This document shows, piece by piece, positions 16,741-26,473 of a stretch of 64,000 nucleotides of DNA. The stretch comes from Bog-473 sp963738135 (GTDB lineage: Bacteria > Actinomycetota > Acidimicrobiia > Acidimicrobiales > RAAP-2), in the NCBI GenBank assembly GCA_963738135.1, contig CAVTVK010000006.1:124001-188000 (forward strand). Reading direction: 5' to 3'. Position 1 is the stretch's first letter, and every line of letters begins with the position of its first letter. The position numbers were made by a program, and so were the translations under genes. Under the pieces are notes generated by a model, which saw only the letters and a list, made by a program, of their open reading frames with translations, was not told where the DNA came from and did not search any database.

Positions 16741-17864
16741 GCCGCCACCCCCGCCGCCCGAAGGGTGTCGGCGGCGATCGCCGGGGAGCACGTCATGCCG
16801 CGCCCTCCCGGACCGGTCACCAGCCACACCCCCGCCTCGATCTCCTCTCGCAGGCAGACGGCACCGTCGACGCACTGTGCGTAGACACCCTCCCAGCGAC
16901 GTTGCACCGGCGGGAGCTCCGTGCCGAGGATGCGTCGAGCCCGTCCGAGAAGCTCGAGCGTCGGGTCCTCGCAGAGCGCGAAGTCGAACGGTTCCCCGTA
17001 GGCGTGCGTGTCGCCGATGGTCAACCCGCCGTCGGGGCGTTGGACCAGCAGCAGCTGCAGGTGATGGTCGGCCGCCACCGATGACTGCTCCCCCAGTCGA
17101 TGCAGGGACGCCGACTCGTAGGCCGGGTAGTACCGCAGGGTGTCGGCGTCGGCCAGCGACGTCGTGAGCCGGGAGCCGAAGGGTGCGGTCTGGAGCATCT
17201 GGAGCCGAACCCGGCGCAGGCGGGACGCCAACGTGGTCGAGCCGGGGAGGTGGTCGTACGCGGCGCCCGGGGCCAGCACGACCACGTCCCCCTGCCAGCT
17301 GTTGCCCGTCGTGTCGCGCAGCGCCCGCGGCTCGGCCGCCGCGACGCGACAGCCCGGATGGAAGCGGTACCGGCCTCTCTGCGTGGCTTCGATGTGGGCG
17401 CGCAGGGCTCCCAGCGCGAGGCGGGGCTCGACCACGGCGTCCTCGGTGCAGTGCAGCGCACCGTCGACGTCGCCTTTGACCGCCGGGTTCACGGCGCGCA
17501 GTTCGTCGGGCTCGAGGAACGAGATGGCACGGGCGGCGGCTTCTGGTTGCCGCGCGAAGTCCTCCATCACGTCCCGGGCGGCGGTGTCGGTGGCGACGGT
17601 GAGGGAGGTCATCGGACGAAAGCCGATGTCGGGCACCATGGCGCCGATCTCCGCCCAACGTCGGCGGGCCCGCCGCGCCACCTCGAGTTCGGCGCCCGAG
17701 CGCCGGCCGCTGACCCAGACCAGGCCGAAGTTGCGCACCGATGCTCCAGTCGGGCCTGCCTCGGCTTCGAGGTGGTCCACCTCGAAGCCGGCCTCCGCCA
17801 GCTCGAGCGCGTGCCAGGTGCCGACGATGCCGCCCCCGGCCACGACGGCCCGGCCGGCCGTCAC
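16737..17864 (-). CDS. FAD-dependent oxidoreductase of the phosphonate (TIGR03364) group
   Basis: 375 aa DAO-superfamily protein. N-terminal FAD motif VVAGGGIVGTWHALELAEAG followed by the subgroup signature GASVRNFGLVW; C-terminal VTGPGGRGMTCSPAIAADTL. Such enzymes pair with a phosphonatase-like hydrolase and are thought to oxidise aminoethylphosphonate or its N-methyl form to phosphonoacetaldehyde. GTG 17864 overlaps the rpe stop (GTGA). No phosphonate transporter or transaminase is present nearby, so uptake must come from elsewhere or the real substrate differs. Confidence 0.8.
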   Translation of the reverse strand: MTAGRAVVAGGGIVGTWHALELAEAGFEVDHLEAEAGPTGASVRNFGLVWVSGRRSGAELEVARRARRRWAEIGAMVPDIGFRPMTSLTVATDTAARDVMEDFARQPEAAARAISFLEPDELRAVNPAVKGDVDGALHCTEDAVVEPRLALGALRAHIEATQRGRYRFHPGCRVAAAEPRALRDTTGNSWQGDVVVLAPGAAYDHLPGSTTLASRLRRVRLQMLQTAPFGSRLTTSLADADTLRYYPAYESASLHRLGEQSSVAADHHLQLLLVQRPDGGLTIGDTHAYGEPFDFALCEDPTLELLGRARRILGTELPPVQRRWEGVYAQCVDGAVCLREEIEAGVWLVTGPGGRGMTCSPAIAADTLRAAGVAA

Positions 17865-18580
17865 CCGTGACCGTCGGTGGCGGCGGAACGGGCCGCGGCC
17901 CGGATGGCGTCGGCGGCCTCCCATGGTTTGGGATGCCCGAAGATGGCGCTACCGGCCACCAGCACGTTGGCGCCGGCCTTCACAGCAACGGGCGCCGTGG
18001 CGGTATCGATCCCCCCGTCGACCTCGATGTCGAGCTCGAGCGAGCCGGCGGTCACTTCGGCGCGTACCTGCTCCACCTTGGCCATGACATCGGCGATGAA
18101 GCTCTGGCCGCCGAAACCCGGGAAGACCGTCATGCACAGGACGAGGTCGACGTCACCGAGATACGGGCGCACCGCGTCGAACGGTGTGTCGGGATTGAGC
18201 GCCAGGCCCGCCCGCAGCCCGAGGCCCCGCATCTGCGCGATGAGCTCGTCGGTGTTGCCGATCTCGACGTGCACGGTGCAGCCGTCGGCTCCCGCGTCGG
18301 CGAAGTCCTTCAGGTAACGCCCGGGCTCGGTCATCATCAGGTGGCAGTCGAAGAACAGCGGCGTGTGGCGCCGCAGCGAGGCCACCACAGGGGGACCGAT
18401 CGTCACGTTGGGGACGAAGTGCCCGTCCATCACGTCGACGTGCAGCCAGTCGGCGGACGGGGCCACCTCCCCCACCTGCTCGGCCAGCATGCCGAAGTCG
18501 GCCGAGAGCACCGACGGCGCGATGCGCAACTGGCCCGTCTTTCCGGGGTCACGGCCCTCTGTCGTTGTCGCTCCCGCCAT
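17861..18580 (-). CDS. rpe: ribulose-phosphate 3-epimerase
   Basis: TIM barrel of 239 aa interconverting ribulose 5-phosphate and xylulose 5-phosphate. RIAPSVLSADFGMLAEQV, WLHVDVMDGHFVPNVTIGPP, FDCHLMMTEP, MTVFPGFGGQSF and EVDGGID carry the metal-binding His/Asp residues and phosphate site. Full length with a short N-terminal extension. It heads the group continuing into the phosphonate pair. Confidence 0.97.
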   Translation of the reverse strand: MAGATTTEGRDPGKTGQLRIAPSVLSADFGMLAEQVGEVAPSADWLHVDVMDGHFVPNVTIGPPVVASLRRHTPLFFDCHLMMTEPGRYLKDFADAGADGCTVHVEIGNTDELIAQMRGLGLRAGLALNPDTPFDAVRPYLGDVDLVLCMTVFPGFGGQSFIADVMAKVEQVRAEVTAGSLELDIEVDGGIDTATAPVAVKAGANVLVAGSAIFGHPKPWEAADAIRAAARSAATDGHG

Positions 18581-18597
18581 GGGTCCGTCGCCGCCGC

Positions 18598-19404
18598 TCA
18601 GGTGAAGCGGGCCCAGCAGAGGATGCGCCGGAACCCGTAGAAGTACGGCTCGCGCTCACCGAGCTCTTCGATCAACCGCTCCCGGTAGCGCTCGACGAAC
18701 GCGTCGAACAGCTCGGGGCTCAGCCGCTTGCGGTACGGCGTGAGCAGCGTGCCCATGACCCACTCCACGACCTCACCCGTCGATTCGAGCTCGTGGCCGT
18801 AGACCTCCATGCGCACGACCTGGTCCTTGGCGCCCAACTCGTAGAGCAGGTCGGCGTAGAGCTCGGGGGAGAGCACGAAGCGGCCGCGATCCTCGGGCAC
18901 GTCCCCGTAGAGCGCGTCGATGAACGGGGGCTCGTTGGCCACCGCCTGCGCGAGCAGATGCGACGGATGGCGGTAGTTGGCCGGCACCTGGAAGGCCAGC
19001 TGCCCATCGGGCCCGAGTGCGGTGCGCATCCGCGCCAGCAGGTTGAGGTGATCGTCGATCCATTGCAGCGACGCGTTGGCGAACACAAGGTCCAGGCCTT
19101 CGTCCAGCCACGCGGCGATGTCGCCCTGGGCGAACGACAGGCCGGATACGTCGGCATGCGCCGACTCGGCCCGGGCCAGCATGGCCGGTGACGAGTCGAT
19201 GCCGACAGTCTCCTTGGCCGCCATCTCCTCGTGCAGGATTCTGGTGAGGTCCCCCGTGCCGCACCCGAGATCCACGACGCTCCCACCTGGTACGGGGTGG
19301 CACAGGGTCAGCAGGTCGTCGAAGGGTTGCTGTCGTTCCGAACGGAACCGCTCGTACTGGTCGGGGCTCCACCCGTCGATCGGAGTCACGGTCACCGCTC
19401 TCAT
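18598..19404 (-). CDS. class I SAM methyltransferase, trans-aconitate methyltransferase-like
   Basis: 268 aa. Motif I VVDLGCGTGDLTRILHEEMA, motif II acidic VGIDSSPAMLARA, LVFANASLQWIDDHLNLLAR and VEWVMGTLLTPYRKRL, the pattern of Tam-like enzymes. ATG 19404 begins 2 nt after the fmt stop. In many actinobacteria an rRNA methyltransferase (rsmB) sits between fmt and rpe; here this unrelated enzyme occupies the position. Substrate uncertain. Confidence 0.8.
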   Translation of the reverse strand: MRAVTVTPIDGWSPDQYERFRSERQQPFDDLLTLCHPVPGGSVVDLGCGTGDLTRILHEEMAAKETVGIDSSPAMLARAESAHADVSGLSFAQGDIAAWLDEGLDLVFANASLQWIDDHLNLLARMRTALGPDGQLAFQVPANYRHPSHLLAQAVANEPPFIDALYGDVPEDRGRFVLSPELYADLLYELGAKDQVVRMEVYGHELESTGEVVEWVMGTLLTPYRKRLSPELFDAFVERYRERLIEELGEREPYFYGFRRILCWARFT

Positions 19405-19406
19405 GT

Positions 19407-20295
19407 CTAGTCCGTCCCCAGCCGCTCGCCGACCGCAGGGCGTACGCCGCGCAGCCACTCGTCTGCTGACATGGGAGAACGGCTCTCGGGCCGCACCCGC
19501 TGCAACACCAGGCTGCCGTCGCCCGTTGCCACGACCGGACCGTCGAGCGAACCAGGAAGGCTGCCGGCCACGCCACCGTCGATCGGGTCCGAGCGCGGCG
19601 TCGAGCACCGTGAGCCGCTTGCCCCGGAACGTCGTCCAGGCCCGACCGAGGCGTACGACCCGTTTGAGCACGGCAGCAGGCGTGTCCCAGCGGAGACGGA
19701 GATCCTCCGCGCTGATCTTCTCCGCCACGGTGACTTCGCCCTGCTGCGGAACGGGGTGGGGCAAGCCGGCGACCCCCTGGGCCAGAGCCTCCACCACCAG
19801 TGCGCTGGCCACGGTGACCAGTTGCACGCGCAGCGCGTCGAGAGTGATGTCGTCGTCCACCGGCACGGTGCGCGTGGCATAGACGGGGCCGGTGTCCAGC
19901 CCCTCCTCCACCTTCATCAGGCAGACTCCCGTTTCGCGATCGCCGGCGAGGATGGCACGCTCGACAGGGGCGGCGCCGCGCCACCGCGGCAACAACGAGA
20001 AGTGGAGGTTTACCATCGGGATCTGCTCGAGCAGCCGTACGGGGATGATCCGACCGTAGGCCACCACGACGGCGAGCTCCACGCCGGCGGTCGTCAGGTC
20101 GTCCATGTCGTGCGTCACGGCGAGCCCGAGCTCGGTGGCCGCCACCTTGACCGGGCTCGGTGTCTCCTCCTTGCCCCGGCCGCGACGGCGGTCGGGTCGC
20201 GTCACGCACAGTGCGATGTCGTGTCCCGCCTCGACCAGCGCGCGCAGCGGTGGCACCGCCATGTCGGGGGTGCCGAGGTAGGCCAGACGGGACAC
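19407..20295 (-). CDS. fmt: methionyl-tRNA formyltransferase, frame broken near 19589
   Basis: Formylates initiator Met-tRNA. GTG 20295 begins M-S-R-L-A-Y-L-G-T-P-D-M-A-V; the catalytic region has MVNLHFSLLPRWRGAAPVER and folate-site residues, then the C-terminal OB domain. After VLDAAL one surplus G near 19589 shifts the frame; the chain resumes DPIDGGVAGSLPGSLDGPVV and ends RPAVGERLGTD. Corrected length is 295 aa. It is followed directly by the methyltransferase and preceded by def, the usual partner that later removes the formyl group. Confidence 0.9.
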
Positions 20296-20375
20296 CCGTT
20301 CACCGTAGGGCAGACGGCAAGGCCCGGATGGCAGTGCGGCAGCCGGTGGTCACCGCCGGCGGTGTCAGCTCGTGC

Positions 20376-20419
20376 TCAACGCGTCTTCAACGCGTCTTCA
20401 ACGCGACCTCAACGCGTGA
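20376..20419. repeat. 11-bp tandem repeat, four copies, over the def stop codon
   Basis: Plus-strand units TCAACGCGTCT, TCAACGCGTCT, TCAACGCGACC and TCAACGCGTGA run head to tail. The last unit contains the def stop codon (tca at 20409-20411), so the unit looks like a repeated duplication of the def 3' end into the def-fmt gap. Confidence 0.9.
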
Positions 20420-20942
20420 AGAGATTGGCGAGGCCATCGGGATCGGAGACGGGCAGATCCAGCGTGCGACTGCGCAGGATCTTGAGGGCCTCCTTGCGCT
20501 GGTCCTCGTTCAGGCGCTCCACCAGGAGGATGCCGTCGAGGTGGTCGAGCTCGTGCTGGAACACACGGCCTTCGAGCTCCGAGGCCTCAATGGAGATGTC
20601 GTTGCCGTCCAGGTCGAGGCCGACGAGGTGCACCGCGTTGGGTCGCACGATCTCCCAGCTGAGGCCCGGCACGGACAGGCAGCCCTCGTCGTAGGTCCAC
20701 TCGCCGTGGCTCTCGACGATCCGTGGATTGATGACGGTGCGGGCCCCCTCCCCCACGTCGTAGACGAAGATGCGCCGCTGCACGCCCACCTGGTTGGCCG
20801 CCAACCCGGTGCCGGGCGCGTCGTACATCGTCTCGATCATGGAATCGACCAGGCTCGCCACCGCGCCGTCGATGTCGTCCACCTCGCGGGTGCGCCCCTT
20901 GAGCACGGGGTCGCCGTACTGGCGGATGGGCAGACTCGACAT
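20409..20942 (-). CDS. def: peptide deformylase
   Basis: Metalloenzyme removing the N-formyl group from nascent proteins. 177 aa with all three signature motifs: GTGLAANQVGV (G-x-G-x-A-A-x-Q), EGCLSVPG and HELDHLDG (zinc H-E-x-x-H). Full length. Operon with fmt downstream and priA upstream. Confidence 0.97.
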   Translation of the reverse strand: MSSLPIRQYGDPVLKGRTREVDDIDGAVASLVDSMIETMYDAPGTGLAANQVGVQRRIFVYDVGEGARTVINPRIVESHGEWTYDEGCLSVPGLSWEIVRPNAVHLVGLDLDGNDISIEASELEGRVFQHELDHLDGILLVERLNEDQRKEALKILRSRTLDLPVSDPDGLANLFTR

Positions 20943-21010
20943 GACTCGTATGTTACCGGCGGGCCCTGCCAGCCCCGATCCGCCCTGCCGCTGGCCACCC
21001 GCTCCCGAGC

Positions 21011-22904
21011 TCAGAGCGTGACCGGATCGACCTCGACACGGAGCCCTCGCCCCGACGGCCGCGGCGTCCGGGCCAGCAGGTCGCAGAGCGGGTCGTGTGT
21101 CTCGGCGCGAAGGAGGAAGCGATCGTCACCGATCGGTGCCAGCGACAAAGCCCCGCCGGCCTCGGTGGGCTCGGTCCGGCGTGCGACCTCGAGCTCCGAC
21201 TGCAAGCCGTCGGCATAGGCGGGCGCCAGCGCACCCGACACCACGGCCAGCGCGGCGAAAGGCGGCAGGGCCGACGTGCGGCGGATCGCCACCTCTTCTT
21301 CGAGCACCGCCGTCGGGTCTCCGAGAGCGACCGCCCGCAGCAGCGGGTGATCCGGCACCCGCGTCTGGGCCTGCATGCGGGCCCACGGCGCCCCGGTGCT
21401 GCGGGTGCCGACCAGGCGGGCGGCCCGGACGAAGAGCGCCAGGGCCTCCTCGGTGGCGGAGAGGCGCGGGGCCAGCAGATGCAGATCGATGTCGAGGAAG
21501 GCCACGGCCGCGGCCCGACGCACGCGGTGCAGCACGGCCTCGGTCCCGATCAGGACGGGCGTGGCGGGGACGAGCGGCTCGGCGGGCCCGCGGGCCCGAG
21601 GACCTGCGACCTCCCCCACCTCGGCCCCGAGCAACGCGGCCAACTCCTCCCGCAGCCGGCTCACTCCGGCGCGCAAGGTCTTCATCCGCAATCGGCCGCA
21701 GGCGGTACACACAACGGGGCGGGTCTCGTCACAGCGTGGGCAACGCAAGACCTCCTCACCGCGGGGCTGGGCCACGGCGGCGCCGCAACGGGTGCAACAG
21801 GCCAACTCCCCGCAGTGGCGGCACGCCAGCAACCGGGCGCCGCCCGTTCGGTTGTACACGCAGACCAGCGGGCCACGCCGGCGGGCCTCGGCATCGTCGA
21901 GGACGGCGCGGGCCAGGCGGACGAATTCCTCCGAGAACATGCCGCTGCGCGGGTCGCGCGCCACGACGGTCAACCCGCTCCAGGACGGGCCATCCCGCCC
22001 GCTCCTGCAGGCGCGACGGCGCCCGCGTCCGTAAGCCGGTATGCGCCGCCAGCGCCACCGGAGGCACAGGGGAGGCCACGATGCAGGGCGCGTCCTGACG
22101 CCGGGCTCGTTCGATGAGGACGTCGACCGCGCTGTAGGTCGGTGCGCTCTCCTCCCGGTAGGCGGCGTCATGGGCATCGAGGATCACGGCGGCGGCCAGC
22201 CGGGGCACGGGGGCCCAGGCGCCGGCCCGGCTGCCGACCACCACGGGCCATCCGGCGCGGGCCTGCTCCCACGTGCTGCCGGTCGCACACCCCCTGTGTT
22301 CGAGGCGCGCCCGCAGCCGTTCCGCCCATCCCGACGACGGGACGAGCACCAACACACTGCCCTCGTGGGCGCGCACGGCGGGATCGCCCACGACAGCCAG
22401 CACGAGATCGATCGGATCGGTCAGGGGCGGCTCGCGCACGACGGTGACCCCCGCCTGGGCCAGGTCGAGAGCGTCGTCCCCGATGGCCGCGACGCCATCG
22501 AAGGCCAGCGGACCAGGCGACGACGACGGCGCCGGCGGCGGCGGCGGCTCGGGCAGGTTGCGCACGATGGTCTCGGGGGAAGCGATACGCAGAAAGAACG
22601 AGGCCGGGCCGGCCCAGCGCCAGGCCGCCCATGCCGCCAGCTCCACCAGGGCCGGGGGCGGGCCCCAACCCAACCACGACTTGAGTGGGAGGACCTCGAC
22701 GCCGGCGGGCGTCCCCACGTCCTCGTCGACCACCCAGCCCCGCACCGTGCGCCCATGGAAGGGCGCCCGCACCCGGGTGCCGACGTGCACGTCCTCGCGC
22801 CAGACCGACGGCACGGCGTAGTCGAACGTCTTGGCCACCGCGGCGACCTCGGTGCGGACACGCACCACCCGTGCTGCGTCACGCGCGTCACCGGCCTGCG
22901 TCAT
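21011..22904 (-). CDS. priA: PriA-like primosomal protein N', helicase motifs absent, frame broken near 21962
   Basis: Replication-restart protein. The N-terminal DNA-binding domain (AKTFDYAVPSVWREDVHVGT, RVRAPFHGRTVRGWVVD) and the zinc region with paired cysteines (CRHCGELACCTRCG, CPRCDETRPVVCTACG) are clear. The Walker A G-S-G-K-T and D-E-A-H motifs expected of a helicase are missing; DAHDAAYREESAPTY stands where D-E-x-H would be. This degenerate form is known in actinobacteria. One surplus base near 21962 separates VDRRG from DPRSGMFSEEFVRLA. Corrected length is 630 aa. It lies between metK and def. Confidence 0.85.
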
Positions 22905-22954
22905 GCGATCACTGCACCCGACGACGGCTCCCCATCAGGGGAGCGATCGCGCGC

Positions 22955-24145
22955 TCAGAGCCCCAAGGCGGTCCGCAAGTCGTCCACCCGCGGGGTGGCC
23001 TCCCACGTGAACTCCTTTTCCGAGCGACCGAAGTGACCGTAGGCCGCCGTCTTCTTGTAGATCGGGCGTCGCAGGTCGAGGTCACGCGCAATGGCGGCCG
23101 GGCGGAGGTCGAACAGCTCGCGGACCGCATCGGCGATCTTCTCGGGGTCGACCGTCTCGGTGCCGAACGTCTCGACGAGCAGAGAAACGGGATGGGCGAC
23201 GCCGATGGCGTAGGCCACCTGCACCTCGCATCGCTTGGCCGCGCCCGAGGCGACGACGTGCTTGGCGACCCAGCGCGCGGCGTAGGCGGCGGAGCGGTCG
23301 ACCTTCGAAGGGTCCTTCCCGGAGAAGGCGCCGCCGCCGTGGCGGGCCATCCCGCCGTAGGTGTCGACGATGATCTTGCGCCCGGTCAAACCCGTGTCGG
23401 CGTGGGGACCGCCGAGTTCGAAGATACCGGTCGGATTGACGAAGATCCGCAGGCCCTCCGTATCCATGTCGGTGGGCAGCAGCGGGTTGATCACATGCTC
23501 CGTGAGGTCGGGCCGCAGTTGTTCCTCCAGATCGATGCCACCGGCGTGCTGCGTCGAGATCAGCACGGTGTCGATCCGGACCGGGCGGCCATCCTCGTAG
23601 ACGACGGAGACCTGGGTCTTGCCGTCGGGGCGGAGATAGGGCACCGCCGCGGCCCGCCGCACCTGGGCCAGGCGCTCGGAGAGTCGGTGGGACAACCAGA
23701 TCGGAAGGGGCATGAGATCCGGCGTCTCGTCGCAGGCGTAGCCGAACATCATCCCCTGGTCTCCGGCGCCCTGTGCGTTGAGGATGTCTTCGCCGGCCTT
23801 GCCGCTGCGCAGCTCGAAGGCAGCGTCGACACCCTGTGCAATGTCCGGGGATTGCGCGTCCAACGTCACCAGCACACCGCACGTCTTGCCGTTGAAGCCG
23901 TAGGCGTCGTTGTCGTAGCCGATCTCGCACACCGTGTCGCGCACGAGGGCGGGGATGTCCACGTAGGTCGAGGTGGTGACCTCGCCGGCCACCACGACGA
24001 GGCCGGTGGTCAGCAACGTCTCACACGCCACCCGGCTCGAAGGATCGCCGTCGAGCATGGCGTCGAGGACGGCATCGGAGATCTGGTCGGCCATCTTGTC
24101 CGGGTGGCCCTCCGTCACCGATTCCGAGGTAAAAGTCGTTCTCAC
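22955..24145 (-). CDS. metK: S-adenosylmethionine synthetase
   Basis: 396 aa. ESVTEGHPDKMADQISDAVL, GAGDQGMMFGYACDETP (ATP loop) and GGGAFSGKDPSKVDRSAAYA are diagnostic. It makes SAM from methionine and ATP. ATG 24145 overlaps the coaBC stop (ATGA). No SAM riboswitch is possible at this junction; expression depends on the upstream operon. Confidence 0.98.
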   Translation of the reverse strand: MRTTFTSESVTEGHPDKMADQISDAVLDAMLDGDPSSRVACETLLTTGLVVVAGEVTTSTYVDIPALVRDTVCEIGYDNDAYGFNGKTCGVLVTLDAQSPDIAQGVDAAFELRSGKAGEDILNAQGAGDQGMMFGYACDETPDLMPLPIWLSHRLSERLAQVRRAAAVPYLRPDGKTQVSVVYEDGRPVRIDTVLISTQHAGGIDLEEQLRPDLTEHVINPLLPTDMDTEGLRIFVNPTGIFELGGPHADTGLTGRKIIVDTYGGMARHGGGAFSGKDPSKVDRSAAYAARWVAKHVVASGAAKRCEVQVAYAIGVAHPVSLLVETFGTETVDPEKIADAVRELFDLRPAAIARDLDLRRPIYKKTAAYGHFGRSEKEFTWEATPRVDDLRTALGL

Positions 24146-25413
24146 GTCGTGCTCCGCTTCTCGTTGTGGTGGGCGATCACCCTATCCAATACGGCATTTG
24201 CCACTGCATCCTTGGAGGTCAGGGGGATTTCCCTGATACTCCCGTCCACTTCCAGGATCACGACAGCGTTGGTGTCGTGGTCGAAACCCGCACCGGGTGC
24301 GCTGACATCGTTGACGACCAGGATGTCCACGCCCTTGCGAGCGAGCTTGCGCCGGCCCCGCTCCAGTGCGTCGTGCGTCTCGGCGGCGAACCCGACCAGC
24401 ACCTGGCCCGGACGACGCCGGGCCGCCAACCCGGCCAGGATGTCGGGGGTCGGCTCGAGGACCAGATCCGGGAGTCCCTCTTCCTTGGAGAGCTTCGTCC
24501 CCGCCGACCGCTTCGGGCGAAAGTCCGCCACGGCCGCCGCCATGACCACGACCGCGGCTCCCTCGGCGGCGGCACCGACGGCGTGCTCCATGTCGGCTGC
24601 CGTCTCCACGTCGATCCGCGTCACGGCCGACGACACGTCGGACGGGAGCGGGAGTGGTGACGACGTCACCAACGTGACCGACGCGCCACGGCGCGCCGCG
24701 GCAATGGCGATGGCGTGTCCCTGTTTGCCCGATGACCGGTTCGTGATGAAGCGCACCGGATCGAGGGGCTCACGCGTGCCGCCCGCACTGACCACCACGC
24801 GCGTCCCGTGCAGATCGAGCCGACCGGCCCGGCCGAGCAGTTCGAGTGCGCGCGCCACGATCACGTCCGGGTCGGCGAGGCGCCCCTCGCCCGAGTCGCC
24901 CCCGGCCAGCCGCCCGCTCTCGGGCGGGATGATCTCGACGCCGCGGCGCTCGAGGGTGGCGAGGTTCTCCTGCACCGAGGCGTGCTCCCACATCTCGGTG
25001 TGCATGGCGGGACACACGACCACCGGCGCCCGAGTGGCGAGCAGGGTGGCACACAAGAGGTCGTCGGAGAGCCCGGCGGCGTAGCGGGCGAGGGTGTGCG
25101 CCGTCGCCGGCACGAGCAACACCAGATCGGCCTGCTGACCGAGCCTGGTGTGGGGAATCGGTGAGGCCTCGTCCCAGAGCGACCGCTGTACCGGCTCGGA
25201 GGCCAGCGCCGAGAACGTCACCGCGCCGACGAATCGCGTCGCCTCTTCGGTGAGGACCGGCGTGACATGCACGCCGGCGTCGACGAGCTGGCGGCAGACT
25301 TCGACCGCCTTGTAGGCGGCGATGCCACCGCAGACGCCGAGCACGACGCGCGGGACCCGGTAGGTGCGGTCAGCAGGCACCGGCGAGTCCTCGGTTCGGA
25401 AGTCCCCAGCCAT
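24142..25413 (-). CDS. coaBC: phosphopantothenoylcysteine decarboxylase / synthetase
   Basis: Bifunctional coenzyme A enzyme, 423 aa. CoaC flavoprotein half: VLGVCGGIAAYKAVEVCRQL, PAMHTEMWEHASVQENL; CoaB half: VVSAGGTREPLDPVRFITNR, SSGKQGHAIAIAAARRGA, VAAVADFRPKR and K-L-S-K-E. Normal length. In the gmk-rpoZ-coaBC-metK block conserved in actinobacteria. Confidence 0.97.
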   Translation of the reverse strand: MAGDFRTEDSPVPADRTYRVPRVVLGVCGGIAAYKAVEVCRQLVDAGVHVTPVLTEEATRFVGAVTFSALASEPVQRSLWDEASPIPHTRLGQQADLVLLVPATAHTLARYAAGLSDDLLCATLLATRAPVVVCPAMHTEMWEHASVQENLATLERRGVEIIPPESGRLAGGDSGEGRLADPDVIVARALELLGRAGRLDLHGTRVVVSAGGTREPLDPVRFITNRSSGKQGHAIAIAAARRGASVTLVTSSPLPLPSDVSSAVTRIDVETAADMEHAVGAAAEGAAVVVMAAAVADFRPKRSAGTKLSKEEGLPDLVLEPTPDILAGLAARRRPGQVLVGFAAETHDALERGRRKLARKGVDILVVNDVSAPGAGFDHDTNAVVILEVDGSIREIPLTSKDAVANAVLDRVIAHHNEKRSTT

Positions 25414-25445
25414 GGGCGCTGTTCGCCGCGCCGTCTGCCCGGCGC

Positions 25446-25841
25446 CTAGCTCGCGGCCGGGTCGTCGCCCCCGACGTCGAGTACCTCGATCACGTCTGCG
25501 GTCTCGGTCCCCTCGGCCCCGGGCTCGCCCTCTGCGAGCAGGCCGGCCTCGGCCGCATCAGCGATGGCGGCGGCCAACGCAGCCTCTTCTTCGGGGTCGG
25601 GTCGGGTGTAGGTCGCCTTGCCGGCGGCGATCTCCTCGAACGCGATGGAGACGGGCTTGCCCGACACCGATGCCACCTGGGGCGGCACCACCTTGCCGAG
25701 GCCCTCGCCCAGGCTGTTGTAGTACGAGTTCACCTGCCGGGCACGGGCCGATCCGAGCGCCACGAGGGTGAACTTGGAGTCCACTTTGTCCAGGAGCTCT
25801 TCGATGGGTGGGTCCATCAGGGTGTGGCGGCCTTGGGCCAT
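25446..25841 (-). CDS. rpoZ: RNA polymerase omega subunit
   Basis: 131 aa. IEELLDKVDSKFTLVALGSA, RARQVNSYYN and KPVSIAFEEIAAGKATY are the omega signature. An acidic, alanine-rich C-terminal tail of about 45 residues extends beyond the usual core. It helps assemble beta-prime into polymerase. ATG 25841 touches the gmk stop. Confidence 0.95.
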   Translation of the reverse strand: MAQGRHTLMDPPIEELLDKVDSKFTLVALGSARARQVNSYYNSLGEGLGKVVPPQVASVSGKPVSIAFEEIAAGKATYTRPDPEEEAALAAAIADAAEAGLLAEGEPGAEGTETADVIEVLDVGGDDPAAS

Positions 25842-26473
25842 CAGGATTCCTCCGGTTTCGCGGCGCAGGGGGCAGCCGATCGAGTCGCGTCAACTATAGC
25901 GGTCAGCTCGGCCAGGGCCTGACCAAGGTCGTCGTTGACGACCGTGTGAGCTGCAATTTTGGCTCCACGCTCCACTTCGGAGCGTCCCAGATCCACCCGG
26001 CGCCGGATGTGCTCGGCATCGTCGCCGCGGGCGGCCAGCCGCTCCGCCTGCACCTCGGGCGAGGGGGGCAGCAGCATGATCACGGTCGCATCGGGGCGAT
26101 GTGCCAGCACCTGCTCGGCCCCCTGCACGTCGATCTCGAGCAGGACGTCGGCGCCCGGCGGAGGATCGGGGATGGGCGTCCCCATCAGGTAGTCGAGGAA
26201 CTCGGCCCACTCGTAGAAGCCGCCCTGCGCCACCGCCTCCTCGAAGGTCGGCCGGTCGACGAAGACGTAGGCACTGCGTTCGCGCTCGCCCGGCCGGGGC
26301 TTCCTGGTGGTCCAGCTCCGACTGAGCCAGAGGTTGGGATCCTGCGCGATCAGCGCTGCGGCGACCGTGCCCTTGCCGGCCCCACCAGGGCCGATGAGCA
26401 CGAAGATGTGCGGCGCGGTGATCTTGGGTTCAGCGCGCAGTCTCTTTGAGCAGCGACTCGCGCTGCTTGGCAC
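25841..26473 (-). CDS. gmk: guanylate kinase
   Basis: Phosphorylates GMP. Walker A GPGGAGKGT, SWTTRKPRPGERERSAYVF (GMP-binding), YEWAEFLDY and VLLEIDVQGAEQV are present. GTG 26473, preceded by AGGGG, gives 210 aa and overlaps the mihF 3' end by 44 nt; a CTG closer to the kinase fold (at L-R-A-E-P-K) is a possible alternative. Confidence 0.93.
   Translation of the reverse strand: MPSSASRCSKRLRAEPKITAPHIFVLIGPGGAGKGTVAAALIAQDPNLWLSRSWTTRKPRPGERERSAYVFVDRPTFEEAVAQGGFYEWAEFLDYLMGTPIPDPPPGADVLLEIDVQGAEQVLAHRPDATVIMLLPPSPEVQAERLAARGDDAEHIRRRVDLGRSEVERGAKIAAHTVVNDDLGQALAELTAIVDATRSAAPCAAKPEES

Noticed and set aside
20376..20419. CRISPR-like repeat
   Set aside because: Units are 11 bp, directly adjacent and without spacers; this is a minisatellite.
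24142..24160. SAM riboswitch before metK
   Set aside because: metK overlaps coaBC by 4 nt and has no leader of its own.
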